A stretch of DNA of 14,372 nucleotides from JAZRUF01 sp045636205 (GTDB taxonomy: Bacteria; Bacillota; Clostridia; Oscillospirales; JAAYXM01), in NCBI GenBank assembly GCA_045636205.1, contig JAZTXE010000098.1, positions 1 to 14,372 of the forward strand, in the 5' to 3' direction. Positions 7,993-13,887 of this stretch are shown here, one piece after another; the stretch's first letter is position 1, and the number at the start of each line of letters is the position of its first letter. Under the pieces are notes generated by a model, which saw only the letters and a list, made by a program, of their open reading frames with translations, did no database searches and was not told the DNA's origin. A program made the translations under genes and the position numbers.

Positions 7993-8646
7993 GCACGACT
8001 GAATGTTAATCCGACGCGTATGGAGCTTAAACGGCTTAAAACTCGCCTGGTCACCGCGCGGCGCGGGCATAAGCTCTTAAAGGATAAGCGCGATGAGATG
8101 ATGAAGCAGTTTTTGGATATTGTGCGAAAAAACAAAGAACTTCGCGTGCGTGTAGAGGAGTCTCTTGTACGCGCACAGAAGAACTTCGCAATAGCTTCTG
8201 CGGTTATGTCTCCTGAAATGCTTGAGCAATCTCTTCTCTGCCCGAAGCAGAGTGTTTCGCTCTCCATGTCATTTAAAAATATAATGAGCGTGGATGTTCC
8301 GCGCTATGAATTTGAAATGAAAAACGATGACCCTTCGGATATTTTCCCCTACGGTTATGCGATGACATCGGGTGAGCTCGACGATGCCGTAGGTGCGCTC
8401 TCCGGCATAATGTCTGAGCTTTTGGAGCTTGCACAGATGGAAAAATCCGCCCAGCTTCTGGCACAGGAGATAGAGAAAACGCGCCGCCGTGTAAATGCAC
8501 TTGAGTATGTAATGATTCCTCAGCTTGAGGAGACGATAAGATACATTACAATGAAGCTTGACGAAAACGAGCGCGGAAATCTCTCACGCCTTATGAAGGT
8601 AAAAGATATGATGATCAAGGAGCAATTTGAAAAGAATCACCAGTGA
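7990..8646 (+). CDS. ntpD: V/A-type ATPase central shaft subunit D (NtpD)
   Basis: Subunit D is the long coiled-coil axle that turns inside A3B3 and, with subunit F, transmits torque to the c ring. The protein (218 residues from CTG 7990) begins (M)ARLNVNPTRMELKRLKTRL, the invariant N-terminal helix of the family, with the paired C-terminal helix at about 155-215 (TRRRVNALEYVMIPQLEETI). The middle region (about 70-130) is the less conserved lobe. Length is near the usual 205-220. Start choice is unusual: GTG 7981 would give MFRLARLNVN but overlaps the Shine-Dalgarno sequence, whereas CTG gives the family N-terminus with good spacing; ATG 8020 would remove a conserved segment. It is the last gene of the operon, followed four bases later by a terminator. 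No ntpH- or ntpJ-like gene follows, unlike E. hirae. Confidence 0.95.
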   Translation: MARLNVNPTRMELKRLKTRLVTARRGHKLLKDKRDEMMKQFLDIVRKNKELRVRVEESLVRAQKNFAIASAVMSPEMLEQSLLCPKQSVSLSMSFKNIMSVDVPRYEFEMKNDDPSDIFPYGYAMTSGELDDAVGALSGIMSELLELAQMEKSAQLLAQEIEKTRRRVNALEYVMIPQLEETIRYITMKLDENERGNLSRLMKVKDMMIKEQFEKNHQ

Positions 8647-8650
8647 TTTT

Positions 8651-8687
8651 AAAACGGAGCCGGTGCCAAACCCGGGCTCCGTTTTTT
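8651..8687 (+). terminator. Intrinsic terminator of the ATPase operon
   Basis: A perfect 11-base stem pairs 8651-8661 (AAAACGGAGCC) with 8675-8685 (GGCTCCGTTTT) around a 13-base GC-rich loop; the T-run continues to 8687. It begins four bases after the ntpD stop and marks the end of the operon. Confidence 0.93.
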
Positions 8688-8711
8688 AATTTCACAAAAA
8701 TACAATACGCA

Positions 8712-8740
8712 TTGTTTTTGATTTTTAAAGTAGCTATAAT
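8712..8740 (+). promoter_or_regulatory. Promoter of the first aminotransferase gene
   Basis: TTGTTT (8712-8717) and TATAAT (8735-8740) are separated by 17 bases, a good sigma-A-type promoter. It lies 35 bases before the ATG, leaving room for only a short leader. It follows the operon terminator, so this gene is a separate transcription unit from the ATPase. Confidence 0.8.
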
Positions 8741-8775
8741 GAATACATCAAATACCTATTAAGGAGTGTATGACA

Positions 8776-10098
8776 ATGTCAGAATTAGCTATTTTCGGCG
8801 GCCCCAAGGCTATTACAAAAGATCCCGGCGATATGTTCAAGTGGCCGATTGTAACCAAAGAGGACGAAGATGCTGTCCTTGAAGTTTTGCGTGCCGGCAA
8901 TATGTCAGGCACTGATGTAAGCCGCGCATTTGAAGAGGATTTCAAGGAATGGACAGGTCGCAAGTATGCGCTCGGCTTCAACAACGGTACGGCTTCTCTG
9001 CAGGCTGCTATGTACGGTGTCGGCGTTCGCCGCGGCGATGAGGTTATCTTCCCCTCCTCCACATATTGGGCATCTGCATTCCCGATATTTTCCTTAGGCG
9101 GTGTTCCGGTTTTTGCAGACATTGACCCGACCACTCTCTGTATCGACCCGAAAGACATTGAGCACCGTATCTCTCCGCGCACAAAAGCTATCCTGGTTGT
9201 CCATTTCGTTGGTCATCCGTGCGATATGGACCCGATTATGGAGATTGCAAAGAAGCACAATCTGAAGGTTATTGAGGACGTTTCTCACGCTCAGGGTGGC
9301 TACTACAAGGGCAAAATGTTAGGTACTATTGGTGATGTAGGCGCAATGTCGCTTATGACTGCAAAGTCATTTGCTATTGGCGAGGGCGGTATGCTCATCA
9401 CCGATGATAAGGATATTTATGACCACGCTTGTGCTCTCGGTCACTACGAGATATTCAATGATTCCAACATCGATGCTGAGGACTTAAAGCCCTTCCTGAG
9501 ACTTCCGATGGGTGGCTATAAGTACCGCATGCATCAGCTCAGCTCTGCTATGGGTCGTGTTCAGATTAAGTATAACGATGAGCGCTGCGCAGAGACTCGC
9601 AAAGCGATTGACTACTTCTGGAAATGCCTTGAAGGTGTACCGGGTCTCCGTCCGCACCGCGTTGACGATTCTATCGGCACTATGGGCGGTTGGTATTCAC
9701 CGCGCGGACTGTACGTAACCGAAGAACTCGGCGGTTTGAGTGTTTCTCGTTTCTGCGAAGCTGTAAGAGCTGAGGGATGCCGTTGTGCCCCCGGAGTTTA
9801 TACAGCAATGCACACACATCCGATTTGCACCACCGCTGACATTTACGGTGACGGCAAGCCCACTCGTATCGCTTTCGCTGACCGCGATGTTCGTGAGCTT
9901 GATAAGTCCTTGCCGGTTACCGAAAAAATCAGCACTATGGTATATAGCATACCGAGATTTGTACATTTCCGTCCGGAGATTATTGAGGAATATGCAAATG
10001 CATACAAGAAGGTTGCCCTTAACTATAAAGAACTGCTTGAAGGCGACCAGGGAAACCCTGCCGACCTCGGCGTAAGCAGCATGTTTGCCAAAAGATAA
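8776..10098 (+). CDS. DegT/DnrJ/EryC1/StrS-family PLP aminotransferase, copy 1
   Basis: This 440-residue fold-type I PLP enzyme belongs to the family that aminates keto-sugars or keto-cyclitols. The N-terminus with LAIFGGPKAI resembles the scyllo-inosose (StsC-like) and related branch. Visible sites: NNGTASLQA at 69-77 (phosphate cradle), EDVSHAQGG at 167-175 with D168 for the pyridine nitrogen, and K197 in TAKSFAIGEGGM, the expected Schiff-base lysine. All look intact, so it should be active; the substrate cannot be named. ATG 8776 is chosen over ATG 8770 because copy 2 has ATT at the matching position and the same leader (AAGGAG at 8761-8766). It has its own promoter and terminator. Compared with copy 2 (roughly 85% identical by eye), differences cluster at 335-352 (CRCAPGVYTAM...) and in the last ten residues. 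No pathway partners lie nearby. Confidence 0.9.
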   Translation: MSELAIFGGPKAITKDPGDMFKWPIVTKEDEDAVLEVLRAGNMSGTDVSRAFEEDFKEWTGRKYALGFNNGTASLQAAMYGVGVRRGDEVIFPSSTYWASAFPIFSLGGVPVFADIDPTTLCIDPKDIEHRISPRTKAILVVHFVGHPCDMDPIMEIAKKHNLKVIEDVSHAQGGYYKGKMLGTIGDVGAMSLMTAKSFAIGEGGMLITDDKDIYDHACALGHYEIFNDSNIDAEDLKPFLRLPMGGYKYRMHQLSSAMGRVQIKYNDERCAETRKAIDYFWKCLEGVPGLRPHRVDDSIGTMGGWYSPRGLYVTEELGGLSVSRFCEAVRAEGCRCAPGVYTAMHTHPICTTADIYGDGKPTRIAFADRDVRELDKSLPVTEKISTMVYSIPRFVHFRPEIIEEYANAYKKVALNYKELLEGDQGNPADLGVSSMFAKR

Positions 10099-10109
10099 AT
10101 AGCGATTAA

Positions 10110-10139
10110 AAAAGAGGCTTTGGTTTCAAAGCCTCTTTT
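10110..10139 (+). terminator. Hairpin terminator after aminotransferase copy 1
   Basis: A perfect 13-base stem pairs 10110-10122 (AAAAGAGGCTTTG) with 10127-10139 (CAAAGCCTCTTTT) around a GTTT loop, 12 bases after the stop. The + strand T-run is only four bases, all of them within the stem, and is followed by GCATAT. The A-run before the stem would make a stronger T-run on the - strand. Termination toward copy 2 may therefore be incomplete. Confidence 0.75.
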
Positions 10140-10189
10140 GCATATATTACGAAAAACTAGTACTAAAATCTTTAAAAATCATTTTTTAC

Positions 10190-10218
10190 TTTACTTTTTT
10201 TCTTTTACTTAATATAAT
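10190..10218 (+). promoter_or_regulatory. Promoter of the second aminotransferase gene
   Basis: TTTACT (10190-10195) and TATAAT (10213-10218) are separated by 17 bases, in an AT-rich tract with a long T-rich run. The -10 box is 35 bases from the ATG, the same spacing as for copy 1. Confidence 0.78.
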
Positions 10219-10253
10219 GAAATCACCAAAATACATATAAGGAGTGTATTACA

Positions 10254-11585
10254 ATGTCAGAATTAGCTTTCTTAGGCGGCCCTAAGGCTGTCACCATGGA
10301 TCCCGGCGATATGTTCAAGTGGCCGATCGTTACCAAAGAAGACGAAGAGGCAACACTGGAAGTCCTGCGTGCAGGCAATATGTCAGGTACTGACGTAAGC
10401 CGTGCATTCGAAGAGGATTTCAAGAAGTGGTCAGGCAGCAAATATGCGCTCACCTTCAACAACGGTACTGCTTCCCTGCAGGCTGCTATGTACGGCGTAG
10501 GCATTCGCCGCGGCGATGAGGTTATCTTCCCGAGCGTAACTTACTGGGCAACCGCTTTCCCGATCATGTCTTTGGGTGGCGTTCCGGTTTTTGCAGACAT
10601 CGACCCGGTTTCTCTCTGCATCGATCCGAAGGACATTGAGAAGCGTATTTCCCCGCGCACCAAGGCTATCATGGTCGTTCACTACCTCGGTCATCCGGCT
10701 GATATGGACCCGATCATGGAGATTGCAAAGAAGCATAACTTAAAGGTTATTGAGGACGTTTCTCATGCTCAGGGCGGTATGTACAAGGGCAAGATGCTCG
10801 GTACTATCGGTGATGTAGGCGCAATGTCCCTGATGGCTGCAAAGTCTTTTGCTATCGGCGAAGGCGGCATGCTCATCACTGACGATAAGGATATCTACGA
10901 CCACGCTTGCGCTCTCGGTCACTACGAGATATTCAATGACTCTAACATCGACGCTGAGGACTTAAAGCCGTTCCTGAGACTTCCGATGGGTGGCTATAAG
11001 TACCGTATGCACCAGCTCAGCTCTGCTATGGGCCGTGTACAGATTAAGTACTACGACGAGCGCTGCGCTGAAATCCGCAAGTCTATTGACTACTTCTGGA
11101 AGTGCCTCGAAGGCGTTCCGGGTCTCCGCCCGCACCGCATCGACGATTCTATCGGCAACATGGCAGGTTGGTATGCACCGCACGGTCTGTATGTAGCTGA
11201 GGAGCTTGGCGGACTTTCACTCACCCGCTTCTGTGAAGCTGTAAGAGCTGAAGGCGCTCTCGCTTGCTCTGCAGGCTGCAACGCTGCAATGCACACTCAT
11301 GAAATCATGAACACTGCTGACGTTTACGGCGATGGCAAGCCCACCCGTATCGCATTCGCAGACCGCGATGTTCGTGAGCTTGATAAGTCTCTTCCGGTTT
11401 CCGAGAAGATTGGTGCTATGGTTTACGGTATTCCGTGGTTTATCCACTTCCGTCCTGAAGTTATCGAAGAGTATGCAAACGCATACAAGAAAGTTGCTCT
11501 CAACTACAAGGAGCTGCTTAAGGACGATCCGGGCAACCCGGAGATGCTCGGCGGTTGGAACTTCTTCCACCACACCAAAAAGTAA
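10254..11585 (+). CDS. DegT/DnrJ/EryC1/StrS-family PLP aminotransferase, copy 2
   Basis: This 443-residue paralogue of the upstream gene has the same PLP apparatus: NGTAS near 70-74, EDVSHAQGG with D168, and K197 in AAKSFAIGEGGM. A long central block (about 198-266, from the lysine loop through GGYKYRMHQLSSAMGRVQIKY) is unchanged between the copies. The segment after AEG (about residue 335) differs: ALACSAGCNAAMHTHEIM here against CRCAPGVYTAMHTHPIC in copy 1, with a one-residue insertion. In this family the region just before the conserved His lies near the substrate pocket, so the two enzymes may act on different substrates; that is inference. The C-terminus is aromatic and His-rich (GGWNFFHHTKK). 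Lys codons are mostly AAG (about four AAA in some thirty, against about ten AAA in copy 1), suggesting higher expression. AAGGAG lies nine bases before the ATG. It has its own promoter and terminator. Confidence 0.9.
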   Translation: MSELAFLGGPKAVTMDPGDMFKWPIVTKEDEEATLEVLRAGNMSGTDVSRAFEEDFKKWSGSKYALTFNNGTASLQAAMYGVGIRRGDEVIFPSVTYWATAFPIMSLGGVPVFADIDPVSLCIDPKDIEKRISPRTKAIMVVHYLGHPADMDPIMEIAKKHNLKVIEDVSHAQGGMYKGKMLGTIGDVGAMSLMAAKSFAIGEGGMLITDDKDIYDHACALGHYEIFNDSNIDAEDLKPFLRLPMGGYKYRMHQLSSAMGRVQIKYYDERCAEIRKSIDYFWKCLEGVPGLRPHRIDDSIGNMAGWYAPHGLYVAEELGGLSLTRFCEAVRAEGALACSAGCNAAMHTHEIMNTADVYGDGKPTRIAFADRDVRELDKSLPVSEKIGAMVYGIPWFIHFRPEVIEEYANAYKKVALNYKELLKDDPGNPEMLGGWNFFHHTKK

Positions 11586-11598
11586 TAGCTTTATATTT

Positions 11599-11631
11599 AT
11601 CCGAGTGGCGCTTTTGCCACTCGGATTTTTT
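11599..11631 (+). terminator. Intrinsic terminator after aminotransferase copy 2
   Basis: An 11-base stem pairs 11599-11609 (ATCCGAGTGGC) with 11616-11626 (GCCACTCGGAT) around a six-base loop, followed by TTTTT (11627-11631). It starts 13 bases after the stop. Confidence 0.93.
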
Positions 11632-11634
11632 ATA

Positions 11635-11676
11635 CAAAAAATCCGGGGTTTGACACGAAATATCAAACTCCGGATT
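11635..11676 (-). terminator. Intrinsic terminator of the small membrane protein gene
   Basis: Arms at 11640-11653 and 11663-11676 pair with one G-T wobble around a nine-base loop. Read on the - strand, the stem ends in CCGGATT and runs into six T's (11640-11635). It lies 15 bases beyond the stop of the - strand gene, back to back with the terminator of aminotransferase copy 2. Confidence 0.9.
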
Positions 11677-11691
11677 AATTTATTTGTTTTT

Positions 11692-11955
11692 CTATCCCTC
11701 ACGCTTTTTGTTTATAAAATATAAAACCAAATCCGCACTTACAAAAATAAAGTTGACTACATATAGAATCAAAACATAAGTGACTTTGCCGTTTATAAAC
11801 TTGCCCGCTATCCCCGCAACATATCCAAGCCATATGGCAATGACAAAAAACAAGCTCTTTCCCTTTACGGATTTTGACACTATACTTTTGTACACCGATA
11901 TAGGCCACGACACCCCAAAGCAAGCCATCATAAGACTTTCAAAAAACTGTTCCAC
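11692..11955 (-). CDS. Small three-helix membrane protein, PQ-loop/SemiSWEET-like
   Basis: This 87-residue hydrophobic protein has three predicted transmembrane helices (about 6-22, 35-53 and 58-81) and a basic C-terminus (INKKREG). The first helix and following loop, CFGVSWPISVYKSIVSKSVKG then KSLFF, resemble the PQ-loop half-unit, with Trp-Pro where Pro-Gln is usual. Bacterial SemiSWEETs are of this size and work as dimers; whether this one carries sugar is not shown by the sequence. The start is GTG 11955 with AAAGGG about ten bases upstream; ATG codons at residues 9 and 10 would cut into the first helix. It is transcribed divergently from the LysR-type gene with overlapping promoters, so it is a likely target of that regulator. 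It is followed by its own terminator. The family call is moderate; coding status is well supported by promoter, binding site and terminator. Confidence 0.75.
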   Translation of the reverse strand: MEQFFESLMMACFGVSWPISVYKSIVSKSVKGKSLFFVIAIWLGYVAGIAGKFINGKVTYVLILYVVNFIFVSADLVLYFINKKREG

Positions 11956-11995
11956 AACTAAATTTCCCTTTCTGGTTGTTTTCGTTTCCTGATAT

Positions 11996-12024
11996 ATTAT
12001 ATATTGACAGACCCAATATGTAAA
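11996..12024 (-). promoter_or_regulatory. Promoter of the small membrane protein gene
   Basis: On the - strand, TTTACA (12024-12019) and TATAAT (12001-11996) are 17 bases apart. The -10 box is 40 bases before the GTG start. The promoter overlaps the divergent lysR promoter across nearly its full length. Confidence 0.78.
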
Positions 12025-12033
12025 ATATATAAT
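12004..12033 (+). promoter_or_regulatory. Promoter of the LysR-type regulator gene
   Basis: TTGACA (12004-12009) and TATAAT (12028-12033) both match consensus perfectly, with an 18-base spacer. The -10 box is 39 bases upstream of the chosen ATG. It overlaps the opposing promoter of the membrane protein gene, so polymerase cannot occupy both at once. Confidence 0.82.
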
Positions 12034-12034
12034 T

Positions 12035-12061
12035 GTTATGTAATCAATAACTTAAAGTTAT
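12035..12061 (+). promoter_or_regulatory. Candidate LysR operator in the lysR leader
   Basis: ATAACTT and AAGTTAT are perfect seven-base arms around one A (12047-12061) and contain T-N11-A (T12048 to A12060), the LysR-type box. A further GTTAT at 12035-12039 pairs with the ATAAC at 12047-12051, giving three alternating half-sites just downstream of the lysR -10 box. This position suits autorepression by blocking transcription. The site is AT-rich, so chance similarity cannot be excluded. Confidence 0.55.
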
Positions 12062-12072
12062 AGGTGATAATA

Positions 12073-12954
12073 ATGCTCGACTTAAGTAAACTACATCATT
12101 TCCACATAGCCGCAAAATATCAAAATATAACGCGCGCGGCGCAGGAGCTTTATATCTCTCAACCCGCACTTACCAAAACCATCAAAACCTTAGAGGAAGA
12201 AATTGGTTTGCCTCTTTTTTGCAAAAAAGGCAGACATGTGTATCTTACGGAGCACGGCAAATATCTGAAGGAACGGTGCGAGCGCATATTCACAATTTTA
12301 GGGGATATCTCTGACGAATTTGACAAGATGAGAGAAGATTCACAAAACACCATAAAGCTCAATGTACTGACAGCATCGGTTATAGTCAGTGATGCGGTAG
12401 TTGAATACACAAAGAAAAACAAATCCGCGCATTTTCGCATCATTCAGAACACGGAGGTTGACTGCGACATATCCATAACCACAAATTCGCTGAACTTTTC
12501 GCATCTGCCGCCGTATATTGAGCGCGATATAATAGAAGAGCAGATATATCTTGCAACTCCCAAAACCCCTGAATACGACATAAAAGAGCACATTGACTTA
12601 GCCGAGGTTCGCGAAAAGGGCTTTGTAAACCTTTCCGGTTCGCGCCTTTTCAGAATTGTTTGTGACAAGTTTTGCAACTCTGTAGGGTTTACGCAAAATG
12701 TTATTTTTGAATCTGACTCACCCGCAACTATGAGAAACCTTATAAAAGCAGGTGTCGGCATCGGGTTCTGGCCGGAATTTTCGTGGAGCGAATTTCCATC
12801 ATCGGATGTCAATTTAATTCCAATATCCAACCCGATTTGCCGCAGGGATTTGGTGATTGGCTTGCATAACGCCTCCTCCGCAGCAGCACGAGATTTTTAC
12901 GAATTTCTCCTCAGATATATAAACGAACATGAAAAACCGGTTGCACTTAGCTAA
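12073..12954 (+). CDS. LysR-family transcriptional regulator
   Basis: This 293-residue DNA-binding protein has the LysR winged helix-turn-helix at residues 1-65 (LSKLHHFHIAAKYQNITRAA, then LYISQPALTKTIKTLEEEIG and LPLFCKKGRHVYLTEHG), a linker helix (about 60-88) and a periplasmic-binding-protein-like effector domain (about 90-290). The family usually runs 290-310 residues and binds as a tetramer to T-N11-A sites. The effector is unknown. ATG 12073 is chosen because AGGTGAT (12062-12068), a good match to the 16S rRNA tail, lies just upstream; a GTG at 12064 lies within that site. It is divergent from the small membrane protein gene with overlapping promoters, the usual arrangement for a LysR regulator and its target. 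The stop codon lies inside a 28-bp palindrome that acts as a terminator. Confidence 0.93.
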   Translation: MLDLSKLHHFHIAAKYQNITRAAQELYISQPALTKTIKTLEEEIGLPLFCKKGRHVYLTEHGKYLKERCERIFTILGDISDEFDKMREDSQNTIKLNVLTASVIVSDAVVEYTKKNKSAHFRIIQNTEVDCDISITTNSLNFSHLPPYIERDIIEEQIYLATPKTPEYDIKEHIDLAEVREKGFVNLSGSRLFRIVCDKFCNSVGFTQNVIFESDSPATMRNLIKAGVGIGFWPEFSWSEFPSSDVNLIPISNPICRRDLVIGLHNASSAAARDFYEFLLRYINEHEKPVALS

Positions 12955-12968
12955 GTGCAACCGGGTTT
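12932..12968. terminator. Bidirectional terminator overlapping the lysR stop
   Basis: A perfect 28-bp palindrome (arms 12937-12950 and 12951-12964, beginning CCGGTTGC) contains the lysR stop codon (12952-12954). Read on the - strand it is followed by five T's (12936-12932), so it is a good terminator for the EamA-type gene ending at 12973. On the + strand it is followed by GGTTTAT, a weaker tail. Confidence 0.85.
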
Positions 12969-12972
12969 ATGT

Positions 12973-13863
12973 TTAAAAATTCAAGAGAACAATCGCAGCT
13001 ATGCAGATAAATGAGGAAACACATGCACTTCTGGATATTTTTTCTTTTAAAAACACCCGCCCGCACACCAAAACCGCAATCATTCCCACAACGCTACACA
13101 GTGGCAGGAAAAATGCACTCGGAAACCTGTTTATGAACATGACAAATATGTAATTGCTTAAGTCCAGCCCGACTGCCGCAATACCTGTATAAATTAAGAA
13201 CCTAAAGTCCGTCACAAACGGCTTAATCTCATCCCGCGCAAAAAACAGAATGAAAATCCCACCCAGTACAAAGCTCAGCAGACTGTAGAATATCAGATAC
13301 TGTTCTCCGTAATCGGGAAAAGCGCGCATTGAGCTTTTGGTAAAGATAACCGCAATACCCATAAAAACAAGCGTTCCGAGCGAGTATGCGAGCCACTTTT
13401 TACTTATCTTCTGTTTAACTCCGCCCACCGTATATGAACTGCGGTTGTATAAAAGAAGACCTGCAATAAACAATAAAAGCCCCAAAGACTTGCAAATCGA
13501 AATTTCTTCCTTCCACACGATAATCCCAAACACTACGGGTATAAGACTGTTAAAGGAATATATGGTATTGGTAATCGCAGTTGATCCCTCGTTCATCGCC
13601 ATAATCATCATCATGTAGCTTAATGTATAAAACACCGCGAAAGCAAGCGGGTATATGTAAAATCCCGCATCACACAAAAGTCTCGGATACGGCGGCAATG
13701 CGAGAAGTGCAGCAGCTTGCAGCGCAGAATACACTGTAGTAAACACAAGAGCCTGCTTGAAATTTGAAACTCTTTCTTTTTGGGCGAGCTTCATGAAAAT
13801 TCCGCGTGCACCGTGAGAAATAAAAAGCAGCACCAATATTACAAGCATCATGAAATTTTCCAT
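12973..13863 (-). CDS. EamA/DMT-superfamily transporter
   Basis: This 296-residue integral membrane protein has about ten hydrophobic helices in two similar halves (about 1-145 and 155-296), the layout of drug/metabolite transporters of the EamA type. The first half ends with the typical IPVVFGIIVWKEEISICKSLGLLLFIAGLLL, in which an acidic pair follows a helix; the second half repeats this as VGMIAVLVCGRVFLKEKIS. A basic loop between the halves (about 145-156) contains KQKISKK. The substrate cannot be told; members export amino acids, nucleosides or other metabolites. The ATG at 13863 has GGAG seven bases upstream. It begins 24 bases after the stop of the PP2C-type gene on the same strand, so both are probably in one operon. 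Its terminator is the palindrome at the end of lysR. Confidence 0.88.
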   Translation of the reverse strand: MENFMMLVILVLLFISHGARGIFMKLAQKERVSNFKQALVFTTVYSALQAAALLALPPYPRLLCDAGFYIYPLAFAVFYTLSYMMMIMAMNEGSTAITNTIYSFNSLIPVVFGIIVWKEEISICKSLGLLLFIAGLLLYNRSSYTVGGVKQKISKKWLAYSLGTLVFMGIAVIFTKSSMRAFPDYGEQYLIFYSLLSFVLGGIFILFFARDEIKPFVTDFRFLIYTGIAAVGLDLSNYIFVMFINRFPSAFFLPLCSVVGMIAVLVCGRVFLKEKISRSACVSSFICIAAIVLLNF

Positions 13864-13887
13864 TTTAATTCTCCGTCACATTATATC

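Larger units (their letters stand above)
8735..11585 (+). repeat. Tandem duplication of an aminotransferase transcription unit
   Basis: The unit from the -10 box through the coding region occurs twice (8735-10098 and 10213-11585). In both, TATAAT is 35 bases from the ATG, the ribosome binding site AAGGAG sits in the shared string GGAGTGTAT(G/T)ACAATG, and the first codons are the same. The proteins are roughly 85% identical with one single-residue insertion. Third codon positions differ often, so the duplication is not recent. The terminators and -35 regions are unrelated in sequence. Confidence 0.85.

Noticed and set aside
8741..8775. A riboswitch or attenuator in the aminotransferase leaders
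   Set aside because: The leaders are only about 25-30 bases from the likely transcription start, too short for either, and no stem is evident. Their similarity is explained by duplication and the shared ribosome binding site.
11217..11702. A 161-residue open frame on the - strand over the end of aminotransferase copy 2
   Set aside because: It crosses two strong terminators and is antisense to conserved coding sequence; the protein has no recognisable motif.
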